From positions 1-64,000 of the forward strand of contig JAIQEV010000003.1 of the NCBI GenBank assembly GCA_020073585.1: a stretch of DNA of 64,000 bases. The letters run 5' to 3'. The notes under the pieces were generated by a model, which was not told the DNA's origin, searched no databases, and saw nothing but the letters and a program-made list of their open reading frames with translations. How positions within the stretch are numbered: the stretch's first letter is position 1; every line of letters starts with the position of its first letter. Source of the DNA: Terriglobia bacterium. Lineage in GTDB: Bacteria; Acidobacteriota; Terriglobia; Acidiferrales; UBA7541. Made by a program: the position numbers and the translations under genes. This document shows, one piece after another, positions 1 through 8,750 of this stretch.

Positions 1-151
1 TCACATCCAAGCCCCCGTACTTCGCCTTCCAGGCGTAGATCGTGTGCTTCGAGACGCCCATCTCGCGGCCTACATCCTCAGCCCGCCGCCCCGCTTCCAA
101 TTGTTTCAGCGCTCCGATCATCTCCGCTTCGCTGTGCTTTCCCTTCGACAT
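1..151 (-). CDS. IS3-family transposase OrfA, N-terminal part
   Basis: The first 50 codons, read from ATG at 151 down to the edge, begin MSKGKHSEAEMIGALKQLEA and contain the helix-turn-helix segment VSKHTIYAWKAKYGG. This is the standard OrfA N-terminus of IS3-family transposases, which binds the terminal inverted repeats. AGGAGTGTG just upstream serves as ribosome binding site. The remainder of OrfA and the frameshifted OrfB catalytic (DDE) part are beyond the left edge, so activity cannot be judged. Confidence 0.85.
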   Translation of the reverse strand, partial: MSKGKHSEAEMIGALKQLEAGRRAEDVGREMGVSKHTIYAWKAKYGGLDV

Positions 152-213
152 CACACTCCTCCTCATTCCGCAGAATCATATACACTTCCCTGCGGATTGA
201 GGGGAGCAGGTCA
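1..213 (-). mobile_element. IS3-family insertion sequence, truncated by window edge
   Basis: The element is read on the minus strand. Its outer end carries a terminal inverted repeat typical of IS3 relatives: read inward from 213 it begins TGACCTGCTCCCC (213 down to 201). A short leader follows, then the orfA start at 151. The other end, orfB and any target duplication lie outside the window. The boundary at 213 is inferred from the TG...-type terminus and has not been checked against the partner repeat. Confidence 0.7.
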
Positions 214-556
214 AAAGGGCTTATGGGTGCGATCTGTTTATAAGAAAGTAACGAATGGGGGCAAGAAGATTTTGAAGGAGTTAGAAGAACCGCGTGGTGG
301 TCAGCCATGATGGGCGCGGCGCGGAAGAATCGCGCCGACCAAACCTTATAAATATAACATATCCATACTGATTGTCAATTGATTACTTCCAAGGGCTACT
401 TTCCTGGCGTAATGCCTTAGAAATTTCACGCAAAATGCAGGGGTGCCTGATGCCCAAGCGGGCGGGGCCCCGACTGCCCCGACTGCTGTCCGGGGCAAGC
501 TGTCCGGGGCAAGCAAGCCCCGCCCCTACAACGATTTAGGAAGCGATGCGAACAAG
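214..556. other. Intergenic region next to the IS element
   Basis: No convincing gene. It holds a 7-bp-stem hairpin at 317-337 (CGGCGCG/CGCGCCG with a 7-nt loop), an AT-rich stretch at 340-385, and the GC-rich palindrome listed at 460-530, which probably ends transcription of the minus-strand gene that stops at 557. Confidence 0.5.
460..530. repeat. GC-rich extragenic palindrome, expanded copy
   Basis: Arms GGGCGGGGC (460-468) and GCCCCGCCC (517-525), followed by CTACA, match the compact copy at 1539-1563. Here the centre is enlarged by short repeats of GTCCGGGGCAAGC. It lies just past the stop codon of the DUF4440 gene, so it may also act as a terminator. Confidence 0.6.
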
Positions 557-1426
557 CTACGGCGTCTTGGCGGGGGCAGCCTGGATGGCCGTCTGATAGC
601 TGATGGAGATGACCCACTGGCCATTCTGCTTGACCCACAGGCGGGTCACGTGGACGGGTTTGCCGCTGTGGGGCTGGTGCAGGCAGGTCATCACCACGGC
701 CTCCCCGAAATCAAACATGCGCGCGGAGACCAGCGGGGCCGGAGCCGAACCGACACCCAACTGCTTCTGCTTATCGAGGGTGGCTATGCGCCCCGCTTTG
801 TTGATGGGATGGTCGCTGCTGGAGCTGACCTGGACGAATTCTTCGGCGATGTGCGGGGCCCAGGCGGCGGAGTCATGCGCGGTGACGCCCGTCTCGAGGG
901 CCTGCCAGGAGGAGATGATCGCGCGCTCCGCATCGTTTTGCGGCGCGTAGGGTACGGTCTTGCAGGGGTTCTCGCACTCGTTCACACCGGTCCCCGCCGA
1001 CTTCGACGGCTCGGCCAGCTGCGTCACCTCGTGATAGACCAGGGCCCGCCAGCCGGCCGGGCGTTTGACCCAGAGGCGCAAGGCGTGCACCTTGCCGCGC
1101 TCGGCGGTGACCGCGCCTACGTCGCCGTAGGTGCGCTCTTGCGGCACGATCCCGCTTTCGTCGCCTAGGCCAGGCTGGGGCAGCGCCTGCAGGACATCGG
1201 CCCGCGTCTGCGTCTTGCCCGCGGAGTCCGTCCACGTAAAGTCCGGGTCCAGGAGTTTGTCCACGGCGGGTTTGTCCGCTTTGGCAAGGGCCTGCAGCAG
1301 CGCATGGTCCGCCTGGAGCACGGCCTGATCTTCCACCGCGGCGGGCAAGGCCTTAGCAGACGCCGCGGGCACCATCGCGCCGAGGAGCACAGCAACAGCC
1401 AGCAAAGCTAGAATTGAGCGTTTCAT
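557..1426 (-). CDS. Secreted protein with two DUF4440 (SnoaL-like) domains
   Basis: A 289-residue protein with a clear signal peptide (MKRSILALLAVAVLLGAMVP, ending near ASA) and two NTF2/SnoaL-like DUF4440 domains, about residues 30-140 and 165-280. Each domain carries the pattern QADxALLQAL...FTWTD or SSWQALE...EEFV, ending in an LWVK strand. The fold is a cone-shaped pocket used by diverse small enzymes and binding proteins, so no reaction can be assigned. ENPCKTVP in the linker supplies a Cys. The start is supported by GGAAGGGAAGCG. It is a close paralogue of the gene at 5379-6272; the two flank the TonB receptor in opposite orientations, which suggests a shared extracytoplasmic role. Confidence 0.85.
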   Translation of the reverse strand: MKRSILALLAVAVLLGAMVPAASAKALPAAVEDQAVLQADHALLQALAKADKPAVDKLLDPDFTWTDSAGKTQTRADVLQALPQPGLGDESGIVPQERTYGDVGAVTAERGKVHALRLWVKRPAGWRALVYHEVTQLAEPSKSAGTGVNECENPCKTVPYAPQNDAERAIISSWQALETGVTAHDSAAWAPHIAEEFVQVSSSSDHPINKAGRIATLDKQKQLGVGSAPAPLVSARMFDFGEAVVMTCLHQPHSGKPVHVTRLWVKQNGQWVISISYQTAIQAAPAKTP

Positions 1427-1538
1427 CGCTTCCCTTCCTTCCTGGAGATCGCCTGCGGCGCGTTGGGTTGCACGCGCCGAACTTGTGCCCGCTTAGCGCC
1501 GAATTCGGCCATACAGGGAATCGCGCTGGTGCTGCACC

Positions 1539-1563
1539 GGGCGGGGCAAGCCCCGCCCCTACA
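1539..1563. repeat. GC-rich extragenic palindrome, compact copy
   Basis: GGGCGGGGC, then AA, then GCCCCGCCC (1539-1558), followed by CTACA. The perfect 9-bp arms have the same sequence as those at 460-525. It lies between the TonB receptor and DUF4440 genes. Confidence 0.6.
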
Positions 1564-1610
1564 GCGTGAAAAGGGGGACCAGGGCAATCATTGCGTGCGC
1601 TTAAATGCGG

Positions 1611-1638
1611 CAGGGGCCGGACTCGCGTCCGGCCCCTG
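1611..1638 (-). terminator. Hairpin downstream of the TonB receptor gene
   Basis: Perfect 12-bp stem CAGGGGCCGGAC/GTCCGGCCCCTG with a TCGC loop, 28 bp past the stop codon of the receptor gene. There is no U-rich tract on the minus strand, so this is a strong hairpin rather than a classical intrinsic terminator. Confidence 0.55.
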
Positions 1639-1666
1639 TCAATTACCTGCCTACCATCCAGAGGAC

Positions 1667-4600
1667 CTAGAAGATGAACTTCAGGCCCAACTGGATGGCG
1701 CGAGAGCCGCCCGAGCCGAGGACGGGGTTGACGGCCGCGCTGTCCGGAGTCAAGCAGCCGCAACCGAAAGTACCAAGCGCTGAAGGATCGGAGGTGCCCC
1801 CGACGCCCCAGCCGCCGGTGCCGCCCGTGGGATTGGCGAAGTGGGGGTGGTTGAAGAGGTTGAAGGTTTCGACGCGGAATTGCGCCTTGAGCTTTTCGCC
1901 GAATTTGAAGCTCTTGCTGAGCGACAGATCAACGTTGTGGAAGCCGGTATCCCGGAAGATATTGCGGCCCATCTTGCCCCAAGTGTTGAAGGCCGGAGGA
2001 GTCATGACCGAACTGCCGTTCGCGTAGCAGCCGAACTGCGCGAGGGTGCCCGTGAATTGCGTCAGATCGGCCGCATGAGCTATGCACGCAGTCCAATCGG
2101 CCTGGGATTGCGCAGCGGACAGAAGGACCGGAACGAAGCTACCCGCGGTCGTATAACTGCATGATCCTGAGGAAGGGATTGTAGGATCTCCGGTGCAGTA
2201 GGGGATCGAGTCCGAACCGCCAGACTTGAAGCCCGCTGGGTTGCCGAAGAAATCCCAGCGCTCGGTAGCTTCGCCGGTTCCGCTGATGTCGTTGCCCTGG
2301 TCGTTCACATTCCAGGGCTGTCCGCTCTGCATAGTGAGGATGGTATTGACCTGCCAGCCTTCGAGAAGCTGAGACTTGGTCTTCTTCTCGGGGAGCGAGT
2401 AGGTCAGAGAGAGAGTAAAGCGATGACGGATGTCGTAGTCGCTGCTGGCGTGTTCCGCGGCCTGATTCCTGCTGTCCTGGGGAAGCAAGGCCACCCAGTT
2501 GGAAGACTGGTAGTCCAGGCCATGGGACCAGGTATAGCCGGCCACGAAATCAAGGCCGTGATAGTTGCGCGCGGTCAGCGTGGCCTGCAAACCGTTGTAC
2601 GTGGATCCGTAGAGGTTTGAGAGCTGGTTGATGAACCCGAGATACGGGTACTGAGCCGCAAATGGCCTCACGCCCGTTGCCGGATCGGGCTGATTAATAT
2701 CCCGAACGCCGGTCAGTTTCACGCCGTGATTGCCGACATAGGAAAGGTCCAAGGAAAGCTTGCCGGAGAAGGCATGCTGGATGCCGAGCATCCAGTTTTC
2801 GACGTAAGGAGTCTTGAAGTTGCGATCCATGGAGAAGGTGTCGCAAGGATCGGGATTGGCACCGCCGTCACCGCACTGGACCAGCCCAGTGACGCTGGCC
2901 GGATAGATGGCGGTGGATTGATCCACCCAGGTAAGACTCGATCCGGGGAGCGTGATTCCAGTGGTGATAATGTTTCCAATTCCCGCCTGCGTCGTGGGAC
3001 CGGGCCCAGTGATAATAGTGGCGCCGGTGGGCACTGTGCCCAAACCCAGAGTGACGGTATTTTGCGTGTTCTGCTGGGACATGAAGGTGTTCATGGACAG
3101 GAGGCTATAAATGAGGCTGCCGCCTGCGCGAACGATGGTGGTGCCCTTGCCGGTCACGTCCCAGGCCACGCCAAGGCGCGGGGAGAAGTTCTTGTGATCG
3201 CCGTTATAGACGGAAGAGATGTTCTTGCCGACCTGCTCGAGGCCGACGGAAGGCTCGAAATTGCCGAGCAAGTTGTGGGCTTCACTGGGAACCCCGCGGT
3301 ACTCGTAGCGGAGACCGAGGTTCAAAGTGACATGGGGAGTGATGCGCCAGTCGTCCTGGAAGAATCCGGCGTAGAGCCACTGGGTGATGTTGCGGGTAGG
3401 GTCGCCGGCCAGGAAAGTGGTGTTGCCGGGAATGCCCCTGAGAAAGTTTTGCAAACCACCGAAGCGGATGCGGCCGCGGCCGGCGCGGAAGGTGGCTTGA
3501 TGGACCATGTCGTCGCGGACTTCGCCGCCAAACTTGAAAGCGTGCTTGCCGCGCAAATAGGAGACCTGGTCAATGAAGCCAACGACCTTGTCGGGGCCGA
3601 CGATCTTGGGGAAGTTGTGGAAAGCGCCCAGTTGGGAGAAGCCCCTGATGCGGATGTCCGGGATACCGCTCAAGAGGGGATTGGAAAGACCGGTGTTGAT
3701 GACGTAGGGGAAATTGACATCGTTGGGAGTGATCTGGAGAACGTAATGGGTGAATCCCCCGCGGAGCTCGTTAACCAAAGCGGAGTTCGGAGCCCAAGCC
3801 CAAGTGCCGGAAACGTCCTGGGCGCGGGAATGAACCTTGGTACGGAACTGGGGAAGCACTTCCTGGGGAAAGTCTATACCCACGATGGTGTCGTTGCCGA
3901 AGAAGTAGGAACCGCTCAGGGAGTTATGGTCACTGAGGTGGTAATCCACTTTACCGACGGCATTCTTGGAACTGTTCTCATTGGGAGTGGTGACGAGAAC
4001 AGCCGTTCCACCGGTGTTGTTGGAAGGGAAGAATCCGAGCAAATAGTTGCTGAGGGGATTCACGAAAGCCGGCCCGCCGATGGCAGTAATGGCGTCGGGA
4101 ATGCTGATGGTCGGGTCGCCGATGGAAGCGGAAGTCGGGACGTTCACGGTGTTCGCATTGCCGACGGTGTACATCTGGCCTTCATACGCGCCGAAATAGA
4201 AGAGCTTGTCCTTGATGATGCGGCCGCCAGCGGTGCCGCCGTACTGTTCGAGATTGATAGGAGTTTTCGGGCTGGCCAGGCCCGTGGTGGGGTCAATGGC
4301 GGGGTTGAAGTAGTTGCGGGCATCCCAAGAGTCCATGCGGCCGAAGGCGTAGGCGGTGCCGTGGACGTTGTTGGTGCCGGACTTGATGCCGACGCTGGTG
4401 ACCGCGCCGGGCTTCCAGCCGAATTCGGCCTTAGGGTTGACCTGGGTATTGAACTCCTGAATGGCGTCGATGGGCAGGATGGTGGCGGCGTCGCCGATGA
4501 CGGCGGCGGCGTTGGTGATGCTGAGGCCCATGAAAGCTTCGTCGTTGGTGACGCCGTCAACGATGTAGCTGGTGTCTTCGGGGCGAATACCGTTGGTGCT

Positions 4601-5140
4601 CTGGGTCCAGGGTCCGCCACCGGGGTAGACAGTGGTGCCGGGGCGCAGAGAGACGAGGTTCTGGTAGTTGCGGCCGTTGAGCGGGAGGTCGTTGATGATC
4701 TCATTGTTGATGGTGCCGCCCAGGGTGGTGGTGCTGGTGTCCACCATGGGGACATCCTCGGTTACCGTAATGGTCTCGGTCTTCGCGCCGGTCTGGAGAA
4801 CGACATCAACGCGGACTTCCTTGCCAACCTCCAAGAGAATGTTCTGGCGATCAAAGGTCTTGAAGCCCTTGGCTTCCACATGGACCTTGTATGTACCGGG
4901 AAGGAGATTCGGCGCCAGGTATTCCCCGGATTCATCCGTAATGTAACTGCGCGCGATCCCTCTCTGCACGTCCGTGACAGTCACCGCCGCGCCGGCGACG
5001 TTCCCGCCGGACTGGTCGGTGACGGCTCCCGAGATTCGACCCGTGCTGCCTTGCGCAAACATCGGCACACAGGCCAACAACAGCGCAAGACTCGCACTCA
5101 AAATGCGCACAGCCATCCCCAAATGGAAATGCCGTTTCAT
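1667..5140 (-). CDS. Oar-like TonB-dependent receptor with carboxypeptidase-like domain
   Basis: A 1157-residue outer-membrane receptor. After the signal peptide (MKRHFHLGMAVRILSASLAL..., cleavage near MFAQ) comes a CarboxypepD_reg-like beta-sandwich (about residues 23-110, starting GRISGAVTDQSGG). A plug-like segment follows (INDLPLNGRNYQNL), then a long beta-barrel ending in a terminal aromatic residue (GLKFIF), as outer-membrane barrels do. Such receptors import large or scarce nutrients using TonB energy; the substrate is unknown. Two starts have good ribosome sites: ATG 5140 (GGAGGGAGCACT) and ATG 5167 (GGAGGTTCTTC), which adds nine residues. 5140 was chosen because it gives a compact signal peptide. 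A palindromic operator candidate lies about 50-70 bp upstream. Confidence 0.92.
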   Translation of the reverse strand: MKRHFHLGMAVRILSASLALLLACVPMFAQGSTGRISGAVTDQSGGNVAGAAVTVTDVQRGIARSYITDESGEYLAPNLLPGTYKVHVEAKGFKTFDRQNILLEVGKEVRVDVVLQTGAKTETITVTEDVPMVDTSTTTLGGTINNEIINDLPLNGRNYQNLVSLRPGTTVYPGGGPWTQSTNGIRPEDTSYIVDGVTNDEAFMGLSITNAAAVIGDAATILPIDAIQEFNTQVNPKAEFGWKPGAVTSVGIKSGTNNVHGTAYAFGRMDSWDARNYFNPAIDPTTGLASPKTPINLEQYGGTAGGRIIKDKLFYFGAYEGQMYTVGNANTVNVPTSASIGDPTISIPDAITAIGGPAFVNPLSNYLLGFFPSNNTGGTAVLVTTPNENSSKNAVGKVDYHLSDHNSLSGSYFFGNDTIVGIDFPQEVLPQFRTKVHSRAQDVSGTWAWAPNSALVNELRGGFTHYVLQITPNDVNFPYVINTGLSNPLLSGIPDIRIRGFSQLGAFHNFPKIVGPDKVVGFIDQVSYLRGKHAFKFGGEVRDDMVHQATFRAGRGRIRFGGLQNFLRGIPGNTTFLAGDPTRNITQWLYAGFFQDDWRITPHVTLNLGLRYEYRGVPSEAHNLLGNFEPSVGLEQVGKNISSVYNGDHKNFSPRLGVAWDVTGKGTTIVRAGGSLIYSLLSMNTFMSQQNTQNTVTLGLGTVPTGATIITGPGPTTQAGIGNIITTGITLPGSSLTWVDQSTAIYPASVTGLVQCGDGGANPDPCDTFSMDRNFKTPYVENWMLGIQHAFSGKLSLDLSYVGNHGVKLTGVRDINQPDPATGVRPFAAQYPYLGFINQLSNLYGSTYNGLQATLTARNYHGLDFVAGYTWSHGLDYQSSNWVALLPQDSRNQAAEHASSDYDIRHRFTLSLTYSLPEKKTKSQLLEGWQVNTILTMQSGQPWNVNDQGNDISGTGEATERWDFFGNPAGFKSGGSDSIPYCTGDPTIPSSGSCSYTTAGSFVPVLLSAAQSQADWTACIAHAADLTQFTGTLAQFGCYANGSSVMTPPAFNTWGKMGRNIFRDTGFHNVDLSLSKSFKFGEKLKAQFRVETFNLFNHPHFANPTGGTGGWGVGGTSDPSALGTFGCGCLTPDSAAVNPVLGSGGSRAIQLGLKFIF

Positions 5141-5191
5141 AGTGCTCCCTCCGGTATTGAAACGCATGAAGAACCTCCACCCCTGAAAAAT

Positions 5192-5208
5192 GGTATAACC
5201 GCTATACC
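5192..5208. promoter_or_regulatory. Operator-like palindrome GGTATA-N5-TATACC
   Basis: A perfect 6-bp inverted repeat with a 5-bp centre (ACCGC), in the AT-rich promoter region upstream of the TonB receptor. Its size and symmetry suit a dimeric repressor of the GntR or LacI type, but no such regulator is encoded in the window, so the cognate protein is unknown. Confidence 0.5.
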
Positions 5209-5378
5209 GTCATATGGGACAGCGTGTCAAGCGCTTTCATCAAAAAAATTACACCCAGCCATTACAAAGATTCGTGCTCCCGAAGCTATGCCATAGCAGC
5301 TTAATGAGTTAAACTGACTTTTGAAGGAAACTGGCACTCGCCAGGTCCACTTCCCGCAATTCCTCCAGGGAGGTTGCC

Positions 5379-6272
5379 ATGAGACGCATCCTTGCCACGG
5401 GCGCCCTATTCGCGGTCAGCATCCTGCCTGCAAGCGCATTCGGCACACCCAACGAAAAGGCCGCCACGGCGGACACTGCGGAAACTGCCGTCATGCAGGC
5501 GGATCTCGCCTTGGTGCAAGCTCTCGAAAAGGGAGACAGGCCCGCCTTGGCTGGGCTCCTGGATGAGGAGTTTACCTGGACCGACCTCGAGGGGCAGATC
5601 CTCGCGAAGGCCCAGGTGCTTCAGGAGCTGCCGCAGCTCATTGCCAGCAAAACGAACCAGCAGCTCCGCAACTACGGCACGGTCATCTTTTTCACCGGCA
5701 CGGGACAGCTCGCCGAGGAGAATATCCGCTTCGTGCGCGTCTGGGTAAAGCGCCCCGCCGGCTGGCGCGCCCTCCTGCAACAGGACACGGTCATCGTCGG
5801 GAAAACCGCCGCCCCGCAGGCCACTGTTCCGGCCGGCACTCGCTGCGAGAATCCTTGCACCACCGTGCCGGAGATGCCGCAAGAGCCCGCGGCGCGAGAA
5901 GTCGTCGCCTCCTGGCAAGCACTGGAGGCCGCCGTCAACCGGCGCGACGCCGACGGCTGGGCCGCGCATGTCGCCGATGAGTTCGTCTTCAACGTAAAAG
6001 ATAACGGCAACCCGCTCACCAAGGCCGACCGCATTGCCACCATCAAGAAACAGGCGCAGGGCGCCAGCACCACGGACATTGGCACGGTCCTGCCCGGCTC
6101 CATGACGGTGTGGGTCTTCGGGGAAACGGCGGTAATGGCCGATGTGCAACAGCCGACCATCGGCGGCGACCCGTACCGCGCCATGCGTATCTGGGTAAAA
6201 CGCGACGCCCGCTGGCAGCTTGTCTATAGCCAGCAGACGATCATCCGGCGGCCCGCGCAAGCGGCTCGGTAA
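5379..6272 (+). CDS. Secreted protein with two DUF4440 (SnoaL-like) domains
   Basis: A 297-residue paralogue of the protein at 557-1426. It has a signal peptide MRRILATGALFAVSILPASA and two tandem DUF4440 domains (about 30-140 and 165-285). The hallmarks are MQADLALVQALEKGDRPAL, FTWTD, VRVWVKRPAGWRALL, the linker CENPCTTVPEMPQ, and a second VASWQALEAAV...DEFVF. The start follows GGGAGGTTGCC. The reaction is unknown; the family is an NTF2-like pocket. It is transcribed divergently from the TonB receptor and ends before a terminator at 6304-6357. A pair of such genes around one receptor hints at periplasmic handling of its ligand (inference). Confidence 0.85.
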   Translation: MRRILATGALFAVSILPASAFGTPNEKAATADTAETAVMQADLALVQALEKGDRPALAGLLDEEFTWTDLEGQILAKAQVLQELPQLIASKTNQQLRNYGTVIFFTGTGQLAEENIRFVRVWVKRPAGWRALLQQDTVIVGKTAAPQATVPAGTRCENPCTTVPEMPQEPAAREVVASWQALEAAVNRRDADGWAAHVADEFVFNVKDNGNPLTKADRIATIKKQAQGASTTDIGTVLPGSMTVWVFGETAVMADVQQPTIGGDPYRAMRIWVKRDARWQLVYSQQTIIRRPAQAAR

Positions 6273-6303
6273 TCGGGCTGCAGCGGCGCCGCGTTCCGCA
6301 CTT

Positions 6304-6357
6304 GAGCACGGGCGTTCCGCAAGCCCGCATAGGCCGCCCTCGTGCTCATTTTCCTTT
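6304..6357 (+). terminator. Rho-independent terminator after DUF4440 gene
   Basis: Stem GAGCACG (6304-6310) with CGTGCTC (6341-6347), extended inward by GGCG/CGCC with a bulge, and followed by ATTTTCCTTTTG. Placed 32 bp past the stop codon of the DUF4440 gene and just before the MFS gene. Confidence 0.6.
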
Positions 6358-6376
6358 TGTGGCACAGTAACAACCC

Positions 6377-7624
6377 ATGCCCGAGTCCCGGAACCCACAA
6401 CGCTCCTGGCGTGCCGCCCTATCCTATCCGGACTTTACCCTGTACCAATCCGCGCGGCTGCTGATCGGCTTCTCCCAGGCGATGCAGTCGGTCGCCGTCG
6501 GCTGGCAGGTCTACGAGATCACCAAGCGCCCCCTGGATCTCGGTCTTGTCGGGCTGGCACAGTTCCTGCCCGGAATCCTGCTGTTCCTTGTTTCCGGGCA
6601 TGTCGCCGATCGTTTCGACCGCCGCAGGCTCTACGCGCTCTGCTGCGCGGGATATGCCGTCTGCTCCAGCCTGCTTCTCTTTCTCATCTTTCGGGGAAAC
6701 CATTCGGTCTATCCCATCTACCTGGTGCTCGTTTTACTCGGTGTGGTTCGTTCCTTCAGTTGGCCCCTGGGCCAGGCCCTCTTGCCGCAGTTGGTTCGCG
6801 AAGAGCATTTTCCGAATGCCGTCGCCCTGGGCGCAACCGTCACGCAGACGGCCATGATCCTCGGTCCGGCGATCGGCGGCGTCATTTATGCCTTCTCCCG
6901 CGGGCCTTCGGCGGTCTATGGCACCGCGGCCGCCGCTTCGCTGGGCGCCATGATGGCCACGCTGCGCATCCGCTCGCGGGCCAAGCCCCGCCCGCCGGAA
7001 CAGGTGAGCCTCACCACAGTGCTGGCGGGTCTGCGCTACATCTGGACGCAGAGGCTGATCCTCGGCACGATTTCGCTCGATCTCTTCGCGGTTTTACTGG
7101 GAGGCGCGGTGGCCTTGCTTCCGGTCTACGCGCGGGAAATTCTCGACACCGGGCCCTGGGGTCTCGGCCTGTTGCGCAGCGCCCCCGGAGTTGGGGCCGC
7201 GGCCATGGCCTTCCTGATGGCCCATCGTCCGCTGCGCGGGCACGCCGGGGCCACCATGCTCTGGTGCGTCGCGGGTTTCGGCTTCTTCACCATTCTCTTC
7301 GGGATCTCCCGAAGCTTTCCGCTATCTCTGCTGGCCCTGCTGCTGGTCGGCGCCACGGACATGGTCAGTCTGATCATCCGCAGCACCATGGTGCAGCTGG
7401 CCACGCGCGATGAGATGCGCGGCCGCGTCGGGGCCGTCAACATGCTGTTCATCGGGGCTTCCAACGAACTCGGCGAATTCGAATCCGGTGTTACCGCCGC
7501 ATGGTTCGGCACCGTGCCGGCCGTGGTGCTGGGTGGAGTGGGGACGCTCCTGGTGGCGGCGGTATGGGCGTGGAGGTTCCCGGAGATACGGCAGTCGGAC
7601 CGGTTCAGCGGCCCGGCGAACTAG
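6377..7624 (+). CDS. MFS transporter, EntS-like exporter type
   Basis: A 415-residue polytopic protein of about 12 transmembrane segments. It carries the MFS loop 2-3 motif GHVADRFDRRRLYALC and, between helices 4 and 5, QLVREEHFPNAVALGATVTQTA, which is typical of the MFS_3/EntS branch that exports siderophores and small drugs. The start ATG 6377 gives MPESRNPQRSWRAALSYPDF, where the family's usual first helix begins. It is preceded by a terminator, so probably has its own promoter, and converges on the gene ending at 7649. The substrate cannot be predicted from sequence. Confidence 0.85.
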   Translation: MPESRNPQRSWRAALSYPDFTLYQSARLLIGFSQAMQSVAVGWQVYEITKRPLDLGLVGLAQFLPGILLFLVSGHVADRFDRRRLYALCCAGYAVCSSLLLFLIFRGNHSVYPIYLVLVLLGVVRSFSWPLGQALLPQLVREEHFPNAVALGATVTQTAMILGPAIGGVIYAFSRGPSAVYGTAAAASLGAMMATLRIRSRAKPRPPEQVSLTTVLAGLRYIWTQRLILGTISLDLFAVLLGGAVALLPVYAREILDTGPWGLGLLRSAPGVGAAAMAFLMAHRPLRGHAGATMLWCVAGFGFFTILFGISRSFPLSLLALLLVGATDMVSLIIRSTMVQLATRDEMRGRVGAVNMLFIGASNELGEFESGVTAAWFGTVPAVVLGGVGTLLVAAVWAWRFPEIRQSDRFSGPAN

Positions 7625-7648
7625 GCCAGGCCGCCGAGGCGGTGGCGA

Positions 7649-8677
7649 TTAATCCTGCACGGAATAAATCCACATTTCGGCTGCGCTAGCAGAGCGGGCA
7701 GGGACGGCGAGGAAGAAGCGGTCAAAACCCTTTTTGCCCTTGCCGAAATAGCCTGCGGTGCGCGCGCCGAGGGAGGAAGGCACCTTGGCGAGAAGCTGGT
7801 AGTGGCCGGGGTCTTTTTCCTGAAAGACGCTGATATAGGCTTCAGCGCCGGGGATGTAGATGCGCTTGCGGGCCGCATCAAAATAGACTTCATCGGCTTC
7901 CTGGACGCAGGGCAGATTGGCGATCAGCTGGCCGGTTTGGGTGTTGAAGACGGCGAGGCGGGCGGGCTGGTGGGTGACGACGAAGAGGCGGTGTTCGGCC
8001 TCATCCAGGGCCATGGGGAAATTCTGCTCGATGGAGAGAGACCAGCGGGCGATGGCCTGGGTGGTGCGGTTGATCACCGCGATCTGCTTAAGGTCGGGAA
8101 GATTCACGTAGATATTGGGGCCGTTTTTTTCGAGCTGAAAGGATTCCGGGTGGGCGCCGAGCTTGAATTCGCCGGGGAGGCGCTCGTTGGTCTTGGTATC
8201 CACGGCGGCGATGGCGCCGGTTTCTTCCGCGCCGTAACCGACGTAGATGCGCTTGGTGGCGGGGTCGTAGCGGAGATTGTCGACGTCGTCCTGGAAATCA
8301 AGGATCTTGATCAGATCGAAGGAAGTTCCGTCGTAGATGTAGAGTTTGCCCTCGCCGCTGCCGGCATAGAGCTTATTCGCTTCGGGGGCGAAAGCCAGGC
8401 CCTGCGGTTCGGGGATGCCCGGGATGCTGTGCGTGCGGACGCGCGCGCTGACGTCGATCACTTCGATGGTGTTGCTGCCCACGGAGGAAACGAAGATGTG
8501 TCCCTTGCCGTCGGAGGTGAAATGATCGAAGCGTCCCTGCACGCCGGGCATGGGAATCGCTTCCGTGAGAATCAGGGGCTTGGGGGGCTCGGCGGGGGCG
8601 GGCTCTTGCGCAGCAGCCTGTCCCGCGGATGCCGCAAGTAACGCAAATGCCATGCCCAGACTGTTTGCTTTTGTCAT
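7649..8677 (-). CDS. Secreted YncE-like beta-propeller protein
   Basis: A 342-residue secreted protein. After a signal peptide (MTKANSLGMAFALLAASAGQ, cleavage near AAAQ) it consists of repeated propeller blades such as GHIFVSSVGSNTIEVIDVSA, NKLYAGSGEGKLYIYDG, KRIYVGYG and HRLFVVTH. This is the YVTN/YncE-type seven-bladed fold, usually a periplasmic binding or scaffold protein with no enzyme activity of its own. A TTG 18 bp upstream keeps the frame open, but ATG 8677 with GGAGGCCAGA is the better start. It is divergent from the hydrolase at 8853 and shares a regulatory region with a perfect palindrome. Confidence 0.8.
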   Translation of the reverse strand: MTKANSLGMAFALLAASAGQAAAQEPAPAEPPKPLILTEAIPMPGVQGRFDHFTSDGKGHIFVSSVGSNTIEVIDVSARVRTHSIPGIPEPQGLAFAPEANKLYAGSGEGKLYIYDGTSFDLIKILDFQDDVDNLRYDPATKRIYVGYGAEETGAIAAVDTKTNERLPGEFKLGAHPESFQLEKNGPNIYVNLPDLKQIAVINRTTQAIARWSLSIEQNFPMALDEAEHRLFVVTHQPARLAVFNTQTGQLIANLPCVQEADEVYFDAARKRIYIPGAEAYISVFQEKDPGHYQLLAKVPSSLGARTAGYFGKGKKGFDRFFLAVPARSASAAEMWIYSVQD

Positions 8678-8750
8678 TCTGGCCTCCAACCCCAATCGTG
8701 GAATCGATTCATCACTTTCGAAATCGCCCCAAGAAGATACAGCGCAGCGC

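Noticed and set aside
2726-5296. 856-codon open frame antisense to the TonB receptor
   Set aside because: A codon-bias shadow of the receptor in GC-rich DNA: low complexity, Gly/Val-rich, no family resemblance, no ribosome site.
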